In this document: one piece after another, positions 15,717-24,458 of the stretch | Numbering within the stretch: position 1 is the stretch's first letter | Layout: each line of letters opens with the position of its first letter | Origin: an uncultured Kordiimonas sp. | GTDB taxonomy: Bacteria; Pseudomonadota; Alphaproteobacteria; Sphingomonadales; Kordiimonadaceae | Direction of reading: 5' to 3' | NCBI GenBank assembly: GCA_947503625.1 | Contig: CANNEK010000004.1 | Coordinates: 124,001-188,000, forward strand | DNA: 64,000 nucleotides | Notes under the pieces: model-generated | Databases searched by the model: none | Told to the model about the DNA's origin: nothing | The model's input: the letters and a program-made list of their open reading frames with translations, nothing else | Program-made: the position numbers and the translations under genes

Positions 15717-18700
15717 TTATGAAGACGAAGCGGATGCAGCGGATGCAACGCTGGCGAGTTTGCGGGTGATGGCCGCTACAGATTTCAGACGAGTATTCAC
15801 TTTGTCCATCCGGGCATAATAAACCAGTTTATGGTCAGGTCTCAGTTTCGCGGTGGTTCCTGTGGAGGAAATAAACTCCACCAAACCTGCCGGATTGGCG
15901 AACCTGTCGCCCCTGAAACTGATAACAAGCCCCTTTGGTCCAGCTTCCAGGCGGTCAATACCCGCTCGTTTACTGTGACCTTTGATAATCATAATGGCTG
16001 CAAGCTGCTTGACTTCTGAGGGCAGGGGGCCAAACCGGTCAATAAGTTCCGCACAGAAGGCATCAACGTCTTCACGGCTATCGAGGTCCGCCAGACGCCG
16101 ATATAGTGCCATGCGCTGTGTCAGGTCAGGTACATAACCTTCCGGTATCATGACTGTTGCGCCCAGATTGATTTGCGGCGACCAGTCGCTTTCAGAATAG
16201 TCATCTTCGCTGCCACCTGCGCGCGCTTCCACGACTGCTTCTTCAAGCATTTTCTGATAAAGCTCGACACCAACTTCGCGGATATGGCCAGATTGTTCAT
16301 CACCCAACAGGTTCCCGGCCCCGCGGATATCCATATCATGGCTTGCGATGGTGAAGCCTGCACCCAATGTGTCGAGTGCCTGGAGGACCTGCAGGCGCTT
16401 GTCGGCGTTTTCAGTCAGTTTGCGTTTCGCGGGCGTCGTCAGGTAAGCATATGCTCTGGTTTTTGACCGACCAACCCGACCGCGCAGCTGGTACATCTGC
16501 GCCAGACCAAACATATCAGCCCGATGTACTACCATTGTGTTAGCAGTTGGGATATCAATTCCGGATTCGATGATGGTGGTTGAGAGCAGCACGTCATAAC
16601 GGCCTTCGTAGAAAGCTGTCATAACATCTTCGATGGTTTTAGGCGGCATTTGCCCGTGGGCCATGATGAACTTAACTTCCGGCACCTCTTCTCGCAGGAA
16701 AGTCGCGGCTTCTTCCAGATCGGCAATGCGCGGGCACACATAAAAACTCTGGCCACCCCTGTAGTGCTCGCGCAGCAAAGCCTCGCGCACCACCAGTGGG
16801 TCAAACGGAAGGACAAACGTTCTTACAGCGAGGCGGTCTACCGGTGGCGTCGCAATAATTGACAGATCTCGGATACCGGACATGGCCATCTGCAAGGTGC
16901 GGGGAATTGGCGTGGCGGTGAGCGTGAGGACGTGCACGTTGGCCTTCAGTTCTTTCAGCTTTTCCTTGTGCGCGACACCGAAGTGTTGTTCTTCGTCCAC
17001 GACCAGAAGCCCCATATCTTTGAAGCCAACGTCTTTGGCAAGCAGGGCGTGAGTACCAATGACGATATCAATAGTGCCCGCCTGCATCTCGTCTTTTGTT
17101 GCTTTGCTTTCTTTTGCCGATACGAGCCGAGAGAGCTGTCCAACACGTACAGGAAGGCCTTTAAACCGGTCAGTAAAATTCAGATAGTGTTGGCGCGCAA
17201 GCAGTGTCGTTGGGGCAACAATGGCGACCTGATGTCCGGCCATTACAGCTAAAAAGGCAGCCCTAAGCGCTACTTCAGTTTTACCAAAACCAACATCGCC
17301 GCAAATCAGCCTGTCCATAGGCTTGCCAGAAGCCAGATCCGAAGCTACATCAGCGATGGCGCGCAACTGATCATCCGTTTCGGTAAACGGGAAGCGGGCG
17401 CAGAATTCGTCGTACATACCATCGGCAATGGTGATGCGTTGCCCTTCTTTGAGCGCTCGCTCAGCAGCCAGTTTGATCAACTGGTCTGCCATTTCGCGGA
17501 TGCGCTTTTTCATTTTAGCTTTGCGAGCCTGCCAGGCGACGCCACCAAGTTTGTCAAGCTGGCCACCCGCGTCTTCGCCGCCGTAACGAGACAGGATTTC
17601 AATGTTCTCTACTGGCACATAGAGTTTGTCACCGCCCAGATAACTCAGCAGCAGACAATCATGGCCTGCGCTGGATACGGTGATAGTTTCAAGCCCCTCA
17701 AATCGTCCAATGCCATGGCTGGCATGTACCACCAGGTCGCCGGGTGCAAGGGTGCTTGCTTCCTTCAGGAAGTTGTCTGCACGCTTGTTACGTCTGGATT
17801 TTCTTACAAGTCGGTCGCCGAGAACATCTTGTTCTGAAATAATTGCCAAATCGTCTGTTTCGAATCCGCTTTCAAGTGGTAACACTGTTACTGCGATGCC
17901 AGTTCTGGCCTCTGTTCTGATATCTTTCCAGCTTTCGGCGAAGCCCACGGGAGAAAGGTCGTGATCTTCCAGTACGCCCTTCATGCGGTCCGCTGCCCCG
18001 GCTGAATAGCTTGCAAAGACGACTCTTTTGTTCGCTTTTCTCAAAGACACAACATGATCGCGGACGGCATCGTAAACGTTAATGTCCTTGTTGTTACGCT
18101 CGGGTCCGAAGTTGCGCCCCTGACGCGCCCCAAAAGACACAACGTTGATCGCATCTGGCTCTTCGAAAGGCGTGAACTGTTTTGCGTTCAGATTCTCAAG
18201 GCATTTGCTCCATTCGGTTCTGGTCAAGTAGAGCGTGTCGGTTGGCACAGGTTTGTATGGCGGTGTTTGACGATCTCTGTTCTGACGCAGAATTTCCCAG
18301 GCTTCAGTGCGCGCGTCGTAATAGTCGCCAACCGCAGTTTGCCTCTCGCCCACAGCTTCTTCAGCTTGATGATCCAACGAAAGGAGCGGGTTTTTAACAT
18401 AGTCAAACAAGGTGACAAGTTCATCGTGAAACATCGGCAACCAATGCTCGGCGCCCTGGTATTTACGGCCTTCGCTAATAGATTCGTACAATAAGTCATC
18501 AGACCGCGCAGGGCCGAACGTTGCCACGTAGTTCTTTCGGAAACGGGTTATTGTGTCTGCGTCCAAAGCGTATTCGCTGGCGGGTTTCAGGTTTAGTGCG
18601 TCGGCAGTGCCGGTTGTGCGCTGGTCCAGTGGGTCAAACGTGCGGATTGTATCCAACTCGTCGCCAAAGAAGTCGAGCCGTAGCGGCGCTGCATACCCTG

Positions 18701-19232
18701 GAGGGAACAGGTCGATTAGCCCTCCGCGCACCGCAAACTCGCCGTGCTCCATGACCTGACCGGATCGATTGTAACCGTTTGCAGCCAGAAACTCCGTGAG
18801 CTGTTGCATGTCGACCTTGTCACCAGGCACTGCATGAAAACTGCCGGCAGCAACGGCTTCTTTGGTTGGCAGTCTCTGCAAGGCAGCATTGACAGTTGTA
18901 AGTACAAGCCGCGGACGTTTTTGTTTCGAAGAGGCCAAAGTCGAAAGAGCCGCCATTCGGCGGGCGATGATATCCGGTTGTGGGCCAACCCTGTCATAGG
19001 GCAGACAGTCCCATGCGGGCAGGGTAATAACCTCAAGCTTGGGCGCAAAAAAACGAACACCGGTTTCAAGCATGGCCAGGCGTGCATCGTCGCGAGCGAT
19101 ATGCAAGACAGCTTGTTTTTTGTCTGCAAAAGCACGTTCGGCGAGATTTGCCAAAAGCATGGTATCAAAGCCGCTGGGCACGCCTGCTACAGTCAGAGGC
19201 AGTTCACTGTTCAGAAGATCGTTTAAATTCAT
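15717..19232 (-). CDS. mfd: Transcription-repair coupling factor Mfd
   Basis: A 1171-residue DNA translocase that removes stalled RNA polymerase and recruits UvrA. Domain order matches the family. The UvrB-like N-terminal module includes PAWDCLPYDRVGPQPDIIARR. The CarD-like RNA-polymerase interaction domain (DLVVHASHGIGRFEGL) lies near residue 500. RecG-like helicase motifs follow: Walker A GDVGFGKTE, DEEQHFG, TATPIPRTL and LRGRVGRS. The TRCF C-terminal domain closes it. It lies next to sdhE and recG, a common alphaproteobacterial arrangement. Confidence 0.97.
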   Translation of the reverse strand: MNLNDLLNSELPLTVAGVPSGFDTMLLANLAERAFADKKQAVLHIARDDARLAMLETGVRFFAPKLEVITLPAWDCLPYDRVGPQPDIIARRMAALSTLASSKQKRPRLVLTTVNAALQRLPTKEAVAAGSFHAVPGDKVDMQQLTEFLAANGYNRSGQVMEHGEFAVRGGLIDLFPPGYAAPLRLDFFGDELDTIRTFDPLDQRTTGTADALNLKPASEYALDADTITRFRKNYVATFGPARSDDLLYESISEGRKYQGAEHWLPMFHDELVTLFDYVKNPLLSLDHQAEEAVGERQTAVGDYYDARTEAWEILRQNRDRQTPPYKPVPTDTLYLTRTEWSKCLENLNAKQFTPFEEPDAINVVSFGARQGRNFGPERNNKDINVYDAVRDHVVSLRKANKRVVFASYSAGAADRMKGVLEDHDLSPVGFAESWKDIRTEARTGIAVTVLPLESGFETDDLAIISEQDVLGDRLVRKSRRNKRADNFLKEASTLAPGDLVVHASHGIGRFEGLETITVSSAGHDCLLLSYLGGDKLYVPVENIEILSRYGGEDAGGQLDKLGGVAWQARKAKMKKRIREMADQLIKLAAERALKEGQRITIADGMYDEFCARFPFTETDDQLRAIADVASDLASGKPMDRLICGDVGFGKTEVALRAAFLAVMAGHQVAIVAPTTLLARQHYLNFTDRFKGLPVRVGQLSRLVSAKESKATKDEMQAGTIDIVIGTHALLAKDVGFKDMGLLVVDEEQHFGVAHKEKLKELKANVHVLTLTATPIPRTLQMAMSGIRDLSIIATPPVDRLAVRTFVLPFDPLVVREALLREHYRGGQSFYVCPRIADLEEAATFLREEVPEVKFIMAHGQMPPKTIEDVMTAFYEGRYDVLLSTTIIESGIDIPTANTMVVHRADMFGLAQMYQLRGRVGRSKTRAYAYLTTPAKRKLTENADKRLQVLQALDTLGAGFTIASHDMDIRGAGNLLGDEQSGHIREVGVELYQKMLEEAVVEARAGGSEDDYSESDWSPQINLGATVMIPEGYVPDLTQRMALYRRLADLDSREDVDAFCAELIDRFGPLPSEVKQLAAIMIIKGHSKRAGIDRLEAGPKGLVISFRGDRFANPAGLVEFISSTGTTAKLRPDHKLVYYARMDKVNTRLKSVAAITRKLASVASAASASSS

Positions 19233-19257
19233 TCCGGGTGCCTAATATCGTACGCCT

Positions 19258-19560
19258 TCAGCGTGCTTTCAAAACCATGAAATCAAGTTTTTGTAGGCGT
19301 TCCATCATCTCGCCCTCGAATTTTTCGGGTACATCAACACCATCTGTAATCCAATGGAGGATTTCATGATCCTGCTCTTCAAACAGGGCTTCAAACCATG
19401 CACAATCATTGGCGCTGAAAGACGAAACGTTAGCTTCGATGAAATTGCCAAAAATAAGATCAAGTTCTTTGATACCCCGATGCCAGGCACGAAACAGTAA
19501 CCGTCGTTTGCGGTTTTCAAGGTCAATTTTCTTGTGAGGATCGTAGCTAAGATCAGTCAT
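19258..19560 (-). CDS. sdhE: Succinate dehydrogenase assembly factor SdhE
   Basis: A small (100 residues) helical protein of the SdhE/Sdh5 family, which promotes covalent attachment of FAD to SdhA. The diagnostic RGxxE motif is seen as RGIKE within RKRRLLFRAWHRGIKELD, and the end WFEALFEEQDHEILHWITDG is typical. ATG 19560 gives the family's usual start (MTDLSYDP); the upstream frame would add 15 residues without a better ribosome site. It is 25 bases from mfd and diverges from recG. Confidence 0.88.
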   Translation of the reverse strand: MTDLSYDPHKKIDLENRKRRLLFRAWHRGIKELDLIFGNFIEANVSSFSANDCAWFEALFEEQDHEILHWITDGVDVPEKFEGEMMERLQKLDFMVLKAR

Positions 19561-19676
19561 CTTTTTCAGCCTGTCAAACACGCCCATTGGCGGGCGGCAC
19601 ACCATAAGCTATGGTCCTTTCAGGGAAAAGCGAAACTTTGCCTTTTTTTCAAGGAATTCCGGGGTATTGAGACGAA

Positions 19677-21761
19677 ATGCGACCAGAAGCATTATTTGAC
19701 TATTTTGCTGACGTGGAACGATTGCCGGGAATTGGCAAACGCAACAAAGTTGCGCTTGAGCGTCTGCTGGGTACACGACTGGTCGATCTATTGTTTCATT
19801 TGCCAAGTGGATTGGTCGACAGGCGCTACCGTCCCAAAGTCGCGGATGCTGTTTCGGGCGGGATTGTCACCCTTGAAGTGACGGTGGACGATCATTCCCC
19901 GAGCCACAATCGTCGCTCGCCGTACCGAGTCAGGTGTCACGATGAAACCGGTGAATTAATGCTTGTTTTCTTCAACCCGCGGGCGGACTGGCTGAACAAA
20001 CAGCTGCCAGTAGGTGAAACACGTATCATTAGTGGTAAACTGGAGGACTATCAGGGAAAGAAACAGATTACGCATCCTGATTATATGGTCTCACCTGAAA
20101 ACCCAAATGAGATGCCCGACCTTGAAACCGTTTATCCGTTAACTGCGGGTCTCTCGGGTAAAGTTTTGAGGAAAGCGGTGCAGGCCGCGTTGGAGGTCGT
20201 ACCTGACCTGCCAGAGTGGCTCGATAGTGCATTGATAAAACGAGACACCTTGCCCACGTTTACTGATGCCCTGAAAACAGTTCATGAACCGCAATCAATA
20301 GAGGATGTGGCGCCTTCTTCGCTCGCACGTCGCAGGCTTGCATGCGATGAGTTGCTCGCCACACAGTTGGCGTTGGCCATCGTGCGCGAGCGTACTCGAA
20401 GAAAGCGGGGCAGGGCGCTAAGGGGTAGCGGGGATATTGTTGAACGCATTCTCAAAGTACTACCTTATCAGTTGACTGGAGATCAGCAAACCGCGCTGCG
20501 TGAAATTGTCGGTGACCTGAAATCCGAAAAAGCCATGTTAAGGTTGATGCAGGGGGACGTGGGTAGCGGTAAAACGATCGTGGCTTTGCTGGCCATTGCG
20601 TCTGCGGTAGAGGCTGGCGTGCAAACTGCGCTGCTCGCGCCCACTGAAATACTCGCTCACCAGCACCTGGATACGATCGCGCCACTGGCAGAAACAGCTG
20701 GATTAAGGGTCGCGCTTTTAACCGGACGCAACAAGGGCAAACCGCGTGTAGCCCTCCTGGAGGCACTGGCCGCAGGCGAAATCGACCTCCTGATCGGCAC
20801 TCATGCCATCATCCAGCAAGATGTGAATTTCAGTGATCTCGGTTTCGCAATCATTGATGAACAGCACAGGTTCGGTGTGCAACAGCGCATGACATTGGCT
20901 TCAAAAGCTGAGCACGGTGTTGATGTGCTTGGTATGACAGCAACGCCCATTCCGCGCACGCTGACACTTACAGCCTACGGGGATATGGATGTCTCATTGA
21001 TCCGCGAAAAACCACCTGGCCGAAAACCGGTGGACACCAGAGTTGTCGCGCTGGAGAGGCTGTCTGACGTAATCGCTGGACTGGAGCGCGCGATGCACAC
21101 CGGTGCACGGGCCTACTGGGTCTGTCCTCTGGTCGAAGAAAGCGAGTTGCTTGATCTTGCGGCGGCAGAAGAACGCTATGGAACGCTAAAACACCTGTTC
21201 GGCGACCGTGTAGGGCTTGTTCACGGTAAGATGAAGGGCGCGGAAAAAGATGCAGTGATGGCCAAATTCCAATCCGGGGAAATCAGCATCCTTGTGTCGA
21301 CAACCGTGATTGAAGTTGGTGTCAATGTGCTGGAAGCAACCATTATGGTGATTGAACATGCCGAACGGTTCGGCCTGTCGCAGTTGCACCAGCTTCGTGG
21401 TCGTGTCGGTCGAGGCGACCAGAGATCAAGCTGTATTCTTCTCAGAGCCAATGAAGTCGGTGAGGTTGCCCGTGCGCGCCTTAAGATTATGCGCGAAACC
21501 GAAGACGGTTTTCTAATAGCGGAGGAAGACCTGCGACTTAGAGGTGGCGGTGAGGTTTTAGGCACCAAACAGTCCGGTCTGCCCGAGTTCAAGATGGTGG
21601 ACTTCACCGAGCATGCCGATTTGATTGAGCTGGCCCGCGATGACGCACGTATGATTGTGGCGAAAGATCCCGACCTGCAAAATGCACGAGGTGGCGCGCT
21701 CAGACATTTGCTCTATCTCTTTGAACGTGATGAAGGTGTGCGCCTGATGCAATCAGGCTAA
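19677..21761 (+). CDS. recG: ATP-dependent DNA helicase RecG
   Basis: A 694-residue branch-migration helicase that remodels stalled forks and Holliday junctions. The N-terminal wedge/OB domain includes PGIGKRNKVALERLL and LLFHLPSGLVDRRYRP. Superfamily-2 motifs follow: Walker A GDVGSGKT (about residue 295), TEILAHQH, the DEQHRFG box, TATPIPRTL, and motif VI HQLRGRVGRG. The C-terminal GTKQSG loop is conserved. The acyl-CoA carboxylase gene begins 16 bases after its stop, so they may be co-transcribed. Confidence 0.97.
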   Translation: MRPEALFDYFADVERLPGIGKRNKVALERLLGTRLVDLLFHLPSGLVDRRYRPKVADAVSGGIVTLEVTVDDHSPSHNRRSPYRVRCHDETGELMLVFFNPRADWLNKQLPVGETRIISGKLEDYQGKKQITHPDYMVSPENPNEMPDLETVYPLTAGLSGKVLRKAVQAALEVVPDLPEWLDSALIKRDTLPTFTDALKTVHEPQSIEDVAPSSLARRRLACDELLATQLALAIVRERTRRKRGRALRGSGDIVERILKVLPYQLTGDQQTALREIVGDLKSEKAMLRLMQGDVGSGKTIVALLAIASAVEAGVQTALLAPTEILAHQHLDTIAPLAETAGLRVALLTGRNKGKPRVALLEALAAGEIDLLIGTHAIIQQDVNFSDLGFAIIDEQHRFGVQQRMTLASKAEHGVDVLGMTATPIPRTLTLTAYGDMDVSLIREKPPGRKPVDTRVVALERLSDVIAGLERAMHTGARAYWVCPLVEESELLDLAAAEERYGTLKHLFGDRVGLVHGKMKGAEKDAVMAKFQSGEISILVSTTVIEVGVNVLEATIMVIEHAERFGLSQLHQLRGRVGRGDQRSSCILLRANEVGEVARARLKIMRETEDGFLIAEEDLRLRGGGEVLGTKQSGLPEFKMVDFTEHADLIELARDDARMIVAKDPDLQNARGGALRHLLYLFERDEGVRLMQSG

Positions 21762-21777
21762 CGGGAAAGGCCTCTTG

Positions 21778-23301
21778 ATGGCGTGGGACAAAGAGCTAGC
21801 AGAAAAGAAAAAACGCGAAGAGCTTGCCGAGAAGATGGGCGGTCAGGAAAAGGTTGCCCGGCAGCATTCCCGGGGCAAACTGGACGTGCGAGCTCGTGTG
21901 CTAAAGATGGCGGATGCTGGTAGTTTCCGCGAAATCGGGAAGCTTGCCGGCAAGGGCCACTATGACGGGGACGGCGAACTTGAGGGCTTCACTCCTGCCA
22001 ACTTCGTGTTTGGTAAAGCGACTGTAAACGGCGCGCCAGCAGTACTTTCGGGTGATGATTTTACTGTGCGGGGAGGTGCTGCCGATGCCGCCATATGGCG
22101 CAAAGGCATTCTGGCTGAGCAGATGGCCCATGAGTATGGGTTGCCGCTTATTCGGTTGATTGATGGTACTGGCGGTGGCGGTTCGGTTAAATCGCTTGAA
22201 GACATGGGGTTGACGTATGTGCCCTGGCTTCCTGGCTGGGAACATGTCGTCAAAAACCTTGAAACTGTACCGGTCGTTTCGCTTGCACTCGGGTCGGTGG
22301 CTGGCCTTGGCGCCGCTCGGGTTGTTGCAAGCCATTATAGCGTAATGGTTAAAGGTATGAGCCACATGTTTACCGCCGGCCCCGCTGTTGTTGCCGCCAT
22401 AGGAGAAAACCTCGATAAGGAAACGCTTGGCGGTGCCGACATTCACGCGCGCAACGGTGCGGTTGACGATGTAGTTGCCAGCGAAGAAGCTGCCTTCCAG
22501 GCGGCGCGCACCTTTCTTTCCTATTTGCCAACTGCCACTGGTAAAAAAGCAGCTCAGGTCGCTTGCTCGGACGGTGTTGAACGTCGAGACGAATTTCTAT
22601 TAAGCGCTGTGCCGGAAGATCGGCAAAAAGCATATTCCATGCGAAAAATACTGGCATCGGTGGTTGATAAGAACAGCCTGTTTGAAATGGGGAAGCTGTG
22701 GGGCAGGTCGGCGATCACGGCATTCGCAAGACTTGATGGCTGGCCAGTTGCAGTGTTGGCGTCTGATCCATCTCATTTAGGCGGCAGCTGGACCGCAGAC
22801 ACCGCGCGAAAAGTTGAGCGCTTTGTAAAGCTTGCCAATACGTTTGGCTTGCCTGTCGTGCATTTTGTCGATAATCCCGGTTTCATGATTGGACTGGATG
22901 CGGAAAAAGCGGCCACCATCCGGTTCGGTGTCGAAGCGCTGAATGGCATATACAAGTCAACGGTACCATGGGCAACGGTCATAATTCGTAAAGCTTACGG
23001 CGTTGCCGGTGCAGCCATGAGCGACCACACAAAGTTTCAGTATCGCTTTGCGTGGCCGTCAGGCGACTGGGGTAGTTTGCCGCTTGAAGGAGGTATCGAG
23101 GTTGCTTACAAGTCTGAGCTTGAAACGGCAGAGAACCCGGTATCACACCTCGCGGATATACGGGCGCGGCTTGATAAGGTCCGCAGCCCGTTCCGTACCG
23201 CCGAGGCCTTCATGATTGAAGACGTGATTGACCCGCGTGAGACCCGGCCTTTGTTATGCGAATTCGCAAATCTTGCACAGGCGCGGATGCAGGAGAATTA
23301 A
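21778..23301 (+). CDS. Acyl-CoA carboxylase, carboxyltransferase (beta) subunit
   Basis: A 507-residue carboxyltransferase of the PccB/MccB type, which moves CO2 from biotin to an acyl-CoA. It begins with the family's helical lead (RQHSRGKLDVRARV), then crotonase-like N and C halves: DGTGGGGSVKSLE and GLGAARVVASHYSVM in the first, and FVDNPGFMIGLDAEK and RKAYGVAGAAMS in the second. No biotin carboxylase subunit is nearby, so the substrate (propionyl, methylcrotonyl, geranyl or another) is undetermined. ATG 21778 follows AAAGG; an in-frame TTG lies just before it. It converges on the SRPBCC gene with a three-base gap. Confidence 0.88.
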   Translation: MAWDKELAEKKKREELAEKMGGQEKVARQHSRGKLDVRARVLKMADAGSFREIGKLAGKGHYDGDGELEGFTPANFVFGKATVNGAPAVLSGDDFTVRGGAADAAIWRKGILAEQMAHEYGLPLIRLIDGTGGGGSVKSLEDMGLTYVPWLPGWEHVVKNLETVPVVSLALGSVAGLGAARVVASHYSVMVKGMSHMFTAGPAVVAAIGENLDKETLGGADIHARNGAVDDVVASEEAAFQAARTFLSYLPTATGKKAAQVACSDGVERRDEFLLSAVPEDRQKAYSMRKILASVVDKNSLFEMGKLWGRSAITAFARLDGWPVAVLASDPSHLGGSWTADTARKVERFVKLANTFGLPVVHFVDNPGFMIGLDAEKAATIRFGVEALNGIYKSTVPWATVIIRKAYGVAGAAMSDHTKFQYRFAWPSGDWGSLPLEGGIEVAYKSELETAENPVSHLADIRARLDKVRSPFRTAEAFMIEDVIDPRETRPLLCEFANLAQARMQEN

Positions 23302-23304
23302 AAG

Positions 23305-23763
23305 TTATTCCGAACAGGCGGCCTTGAAGCATTCCTCGAACAGCATGTGCCAGCTCGAGCCATATCCACTGTACATCATGTCTGCTTTGTCGCCGTAACC
23401 TTCCCAATTACTGTGAACCAGCTCCACAACCGTTCGCGTGGCATCTACTGCTATGAATGTAACGGCAACAGTGCCTGACTGCTCAGGTGGTAGTCCCATG
23501 TGGAAATCCATGGCCAGGTATTCAAAAGGGTCATAGGCAGTGAAGGTTCCCCAGTGGTGTTCAGATCCGTCCGCACCAATTTCCACTACATGGCCTCCGG
23601 CGCGGCCATCAACCTCAATAGATTTTGCAGGTTTACCGGTCGCGTACATGGACATGGCCCGTTTGTCGAGCGGCCACCATTTGGTCATGTCTTTTGTAAA
23701 TACGGTAAAGGCTTTTTCCTGATTACACGGTACTTCGATGCGGTAGGAAAGGGGCTCAAGCAT
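23305..23763 (-). CDS. SRPBCC family protein (AHSA1-like)
   Basis: A 152-residue START/Bet v1-type fold of the Aha1-like group (SRPBCC). Features are the opening YRIEVPCNQEKAFTVFTKDMTKWWP, the beta stretch HHWGTFTAYDPFEYLAMDFH, and the closing long helix with W in HSNWEGYGDKADMM. It lies nine bases after an ArsR-type regulator on the same strand. This pairing recurs widely in bacteria and usually means co-regulation. The ligand is unknown. A TAGGAG ribosome site precedes the ATG. Confidence 0.87.
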   Translation of the reverse strand: MLEPLSYRIEVPCNQEKAFTVFTKDMTKWWPLDKRAMSMYATGKPAKSIEVDGRAGGHVVEIGADGSEHHWGTFTAYDPFEYLAMDFHMGLPPEQSGTVAVTFIAVDATRTVVELVHSNWEGYGDKADMMYSGYGSSWHMLFEECFKAACSE

Positions 23764-23772
23764 GTAAATCTC

Positions 23773-24084
23773 CTAATTTGTATTCATTTGTCTTGTAATT
23801 TCAGCGGCATAGGCACCAAGCGCATCTGACCAGAAGTTGTCCAGATAGCTGCGCAACACTTCAAGGCCTTCACGCTTGATAGAATATAGTCGGCGATTTC
23901 CTACAGCCTCGACGTTCACCAGGTGCGCTTGCTGAAGTACCTTCAGATGCTGCGAGACAGCTGGTCTGCTGACAGGTTGTGTCGCAGCGATCTGCTGAAC
24001 TGATTTGGGTTCATCCCGCAACGCTTCGAAAATGTGACGGCGGGTTGGGTCAGCAAGTGCGCCAAATACTTTTGTGTAAGTCAT
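23773..24084 (-). CDS. ArsR-family transcriptional regulator
   Basis: A 103-residue winged-helix repressor. The N-terminus TKVFGALADPTRRHIFEAL and the recognition region PVSRPAVSQHLKVLQQAHLVNVEAVGNRRLYSIK are classical for the ArsR/SmtB superfamily. No Cys-based metal site is visible, so it is of the non-metal subclass commonly paired with SRPBCC proteins. It is the first gene of a two-gene operon and starts directly next to a palindromic operator, which indicates autoregulation. Confidence 0.92.
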   Translation of the reverse strand: MTYTKVFGALADPTRRHIFEALRDEPKSVQQIAATQPVSRPAVSQHLKVLQQAHLVNVEAVGNRRLYSIKREGLEVLRSYLDNFWSDALGAYAAEITRQMNTN

Positions 24085-24085
24085 T

Positions 24086-24108
24086 ACTTACCGTAAGTAT
24101 ATACTTAC
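24086..24108 (-). promoter_or_regulatory. Palindromic operator of the ArsR/SRPBCC operon
   Basis: GTAAGTATATACTTAC (24093-24108) is a perfect 16-bp palindrome. A third half-site, ACTTAC (24086-24091), sits directly against it, so ACTTAC/GTAAGT/ACTTAC form two overlapping dyads. The array begins one base upstream of the ArsR start codon. Read on the minus strand, TATATA lies 17 bases after a weak TTTGCG, so the operator would cover the -10 and the ribosome site. The likely binder is the ArsR protein itself (inference). Confidence 0.7.
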
Positions 24109-24458
24109 CATTGAGTCAACCGCAAAGTACTAATATGCTAAAAAAGCAAATGGCCTCTTGTTTGAGTGTTTGGGTTTGCAATGGCGGTAATCTGCTAAGT
24201 ATATGAAATATAGTTAATTTGCGTTTGAGGTTGCTATTTGATGTGATCCATGACCTTATGCGCGTACAGATGCCGCGCGAAGATGACGAAGACCTCGTTG
24301 GCAGCGTTTGTTTAGAGAGGTGGCCTTGAAGGTTGCTGCTCTGTTTGGTGCCCAAGGCACCCGATATACGGCGGTTTTTCTACGCAAGCCCCCCCATTTG
24401 AGACGATCACATCATGGCCCTTATTAGGGTGTGTGTGGAATCTCTTGAAAGCAAATAA
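24109..24458. other. Intergenic region between ArsR and the RhlE helicase
   Basis: About 350 bp between divergent genes. Its left edge should carry the ArsR promoter and its right half the helicase promoter. No convincing open frame, tRNA or terminator was found, and no hexamer pair stands out for the helicase. Confidence 0.5.

Noticed and set aside
24116-24355. 79-codon minus-strand frame upstream of ArsR
   Set aside because: No ribosome site, no recognisable motif and unlike neighbouring coding sequence.
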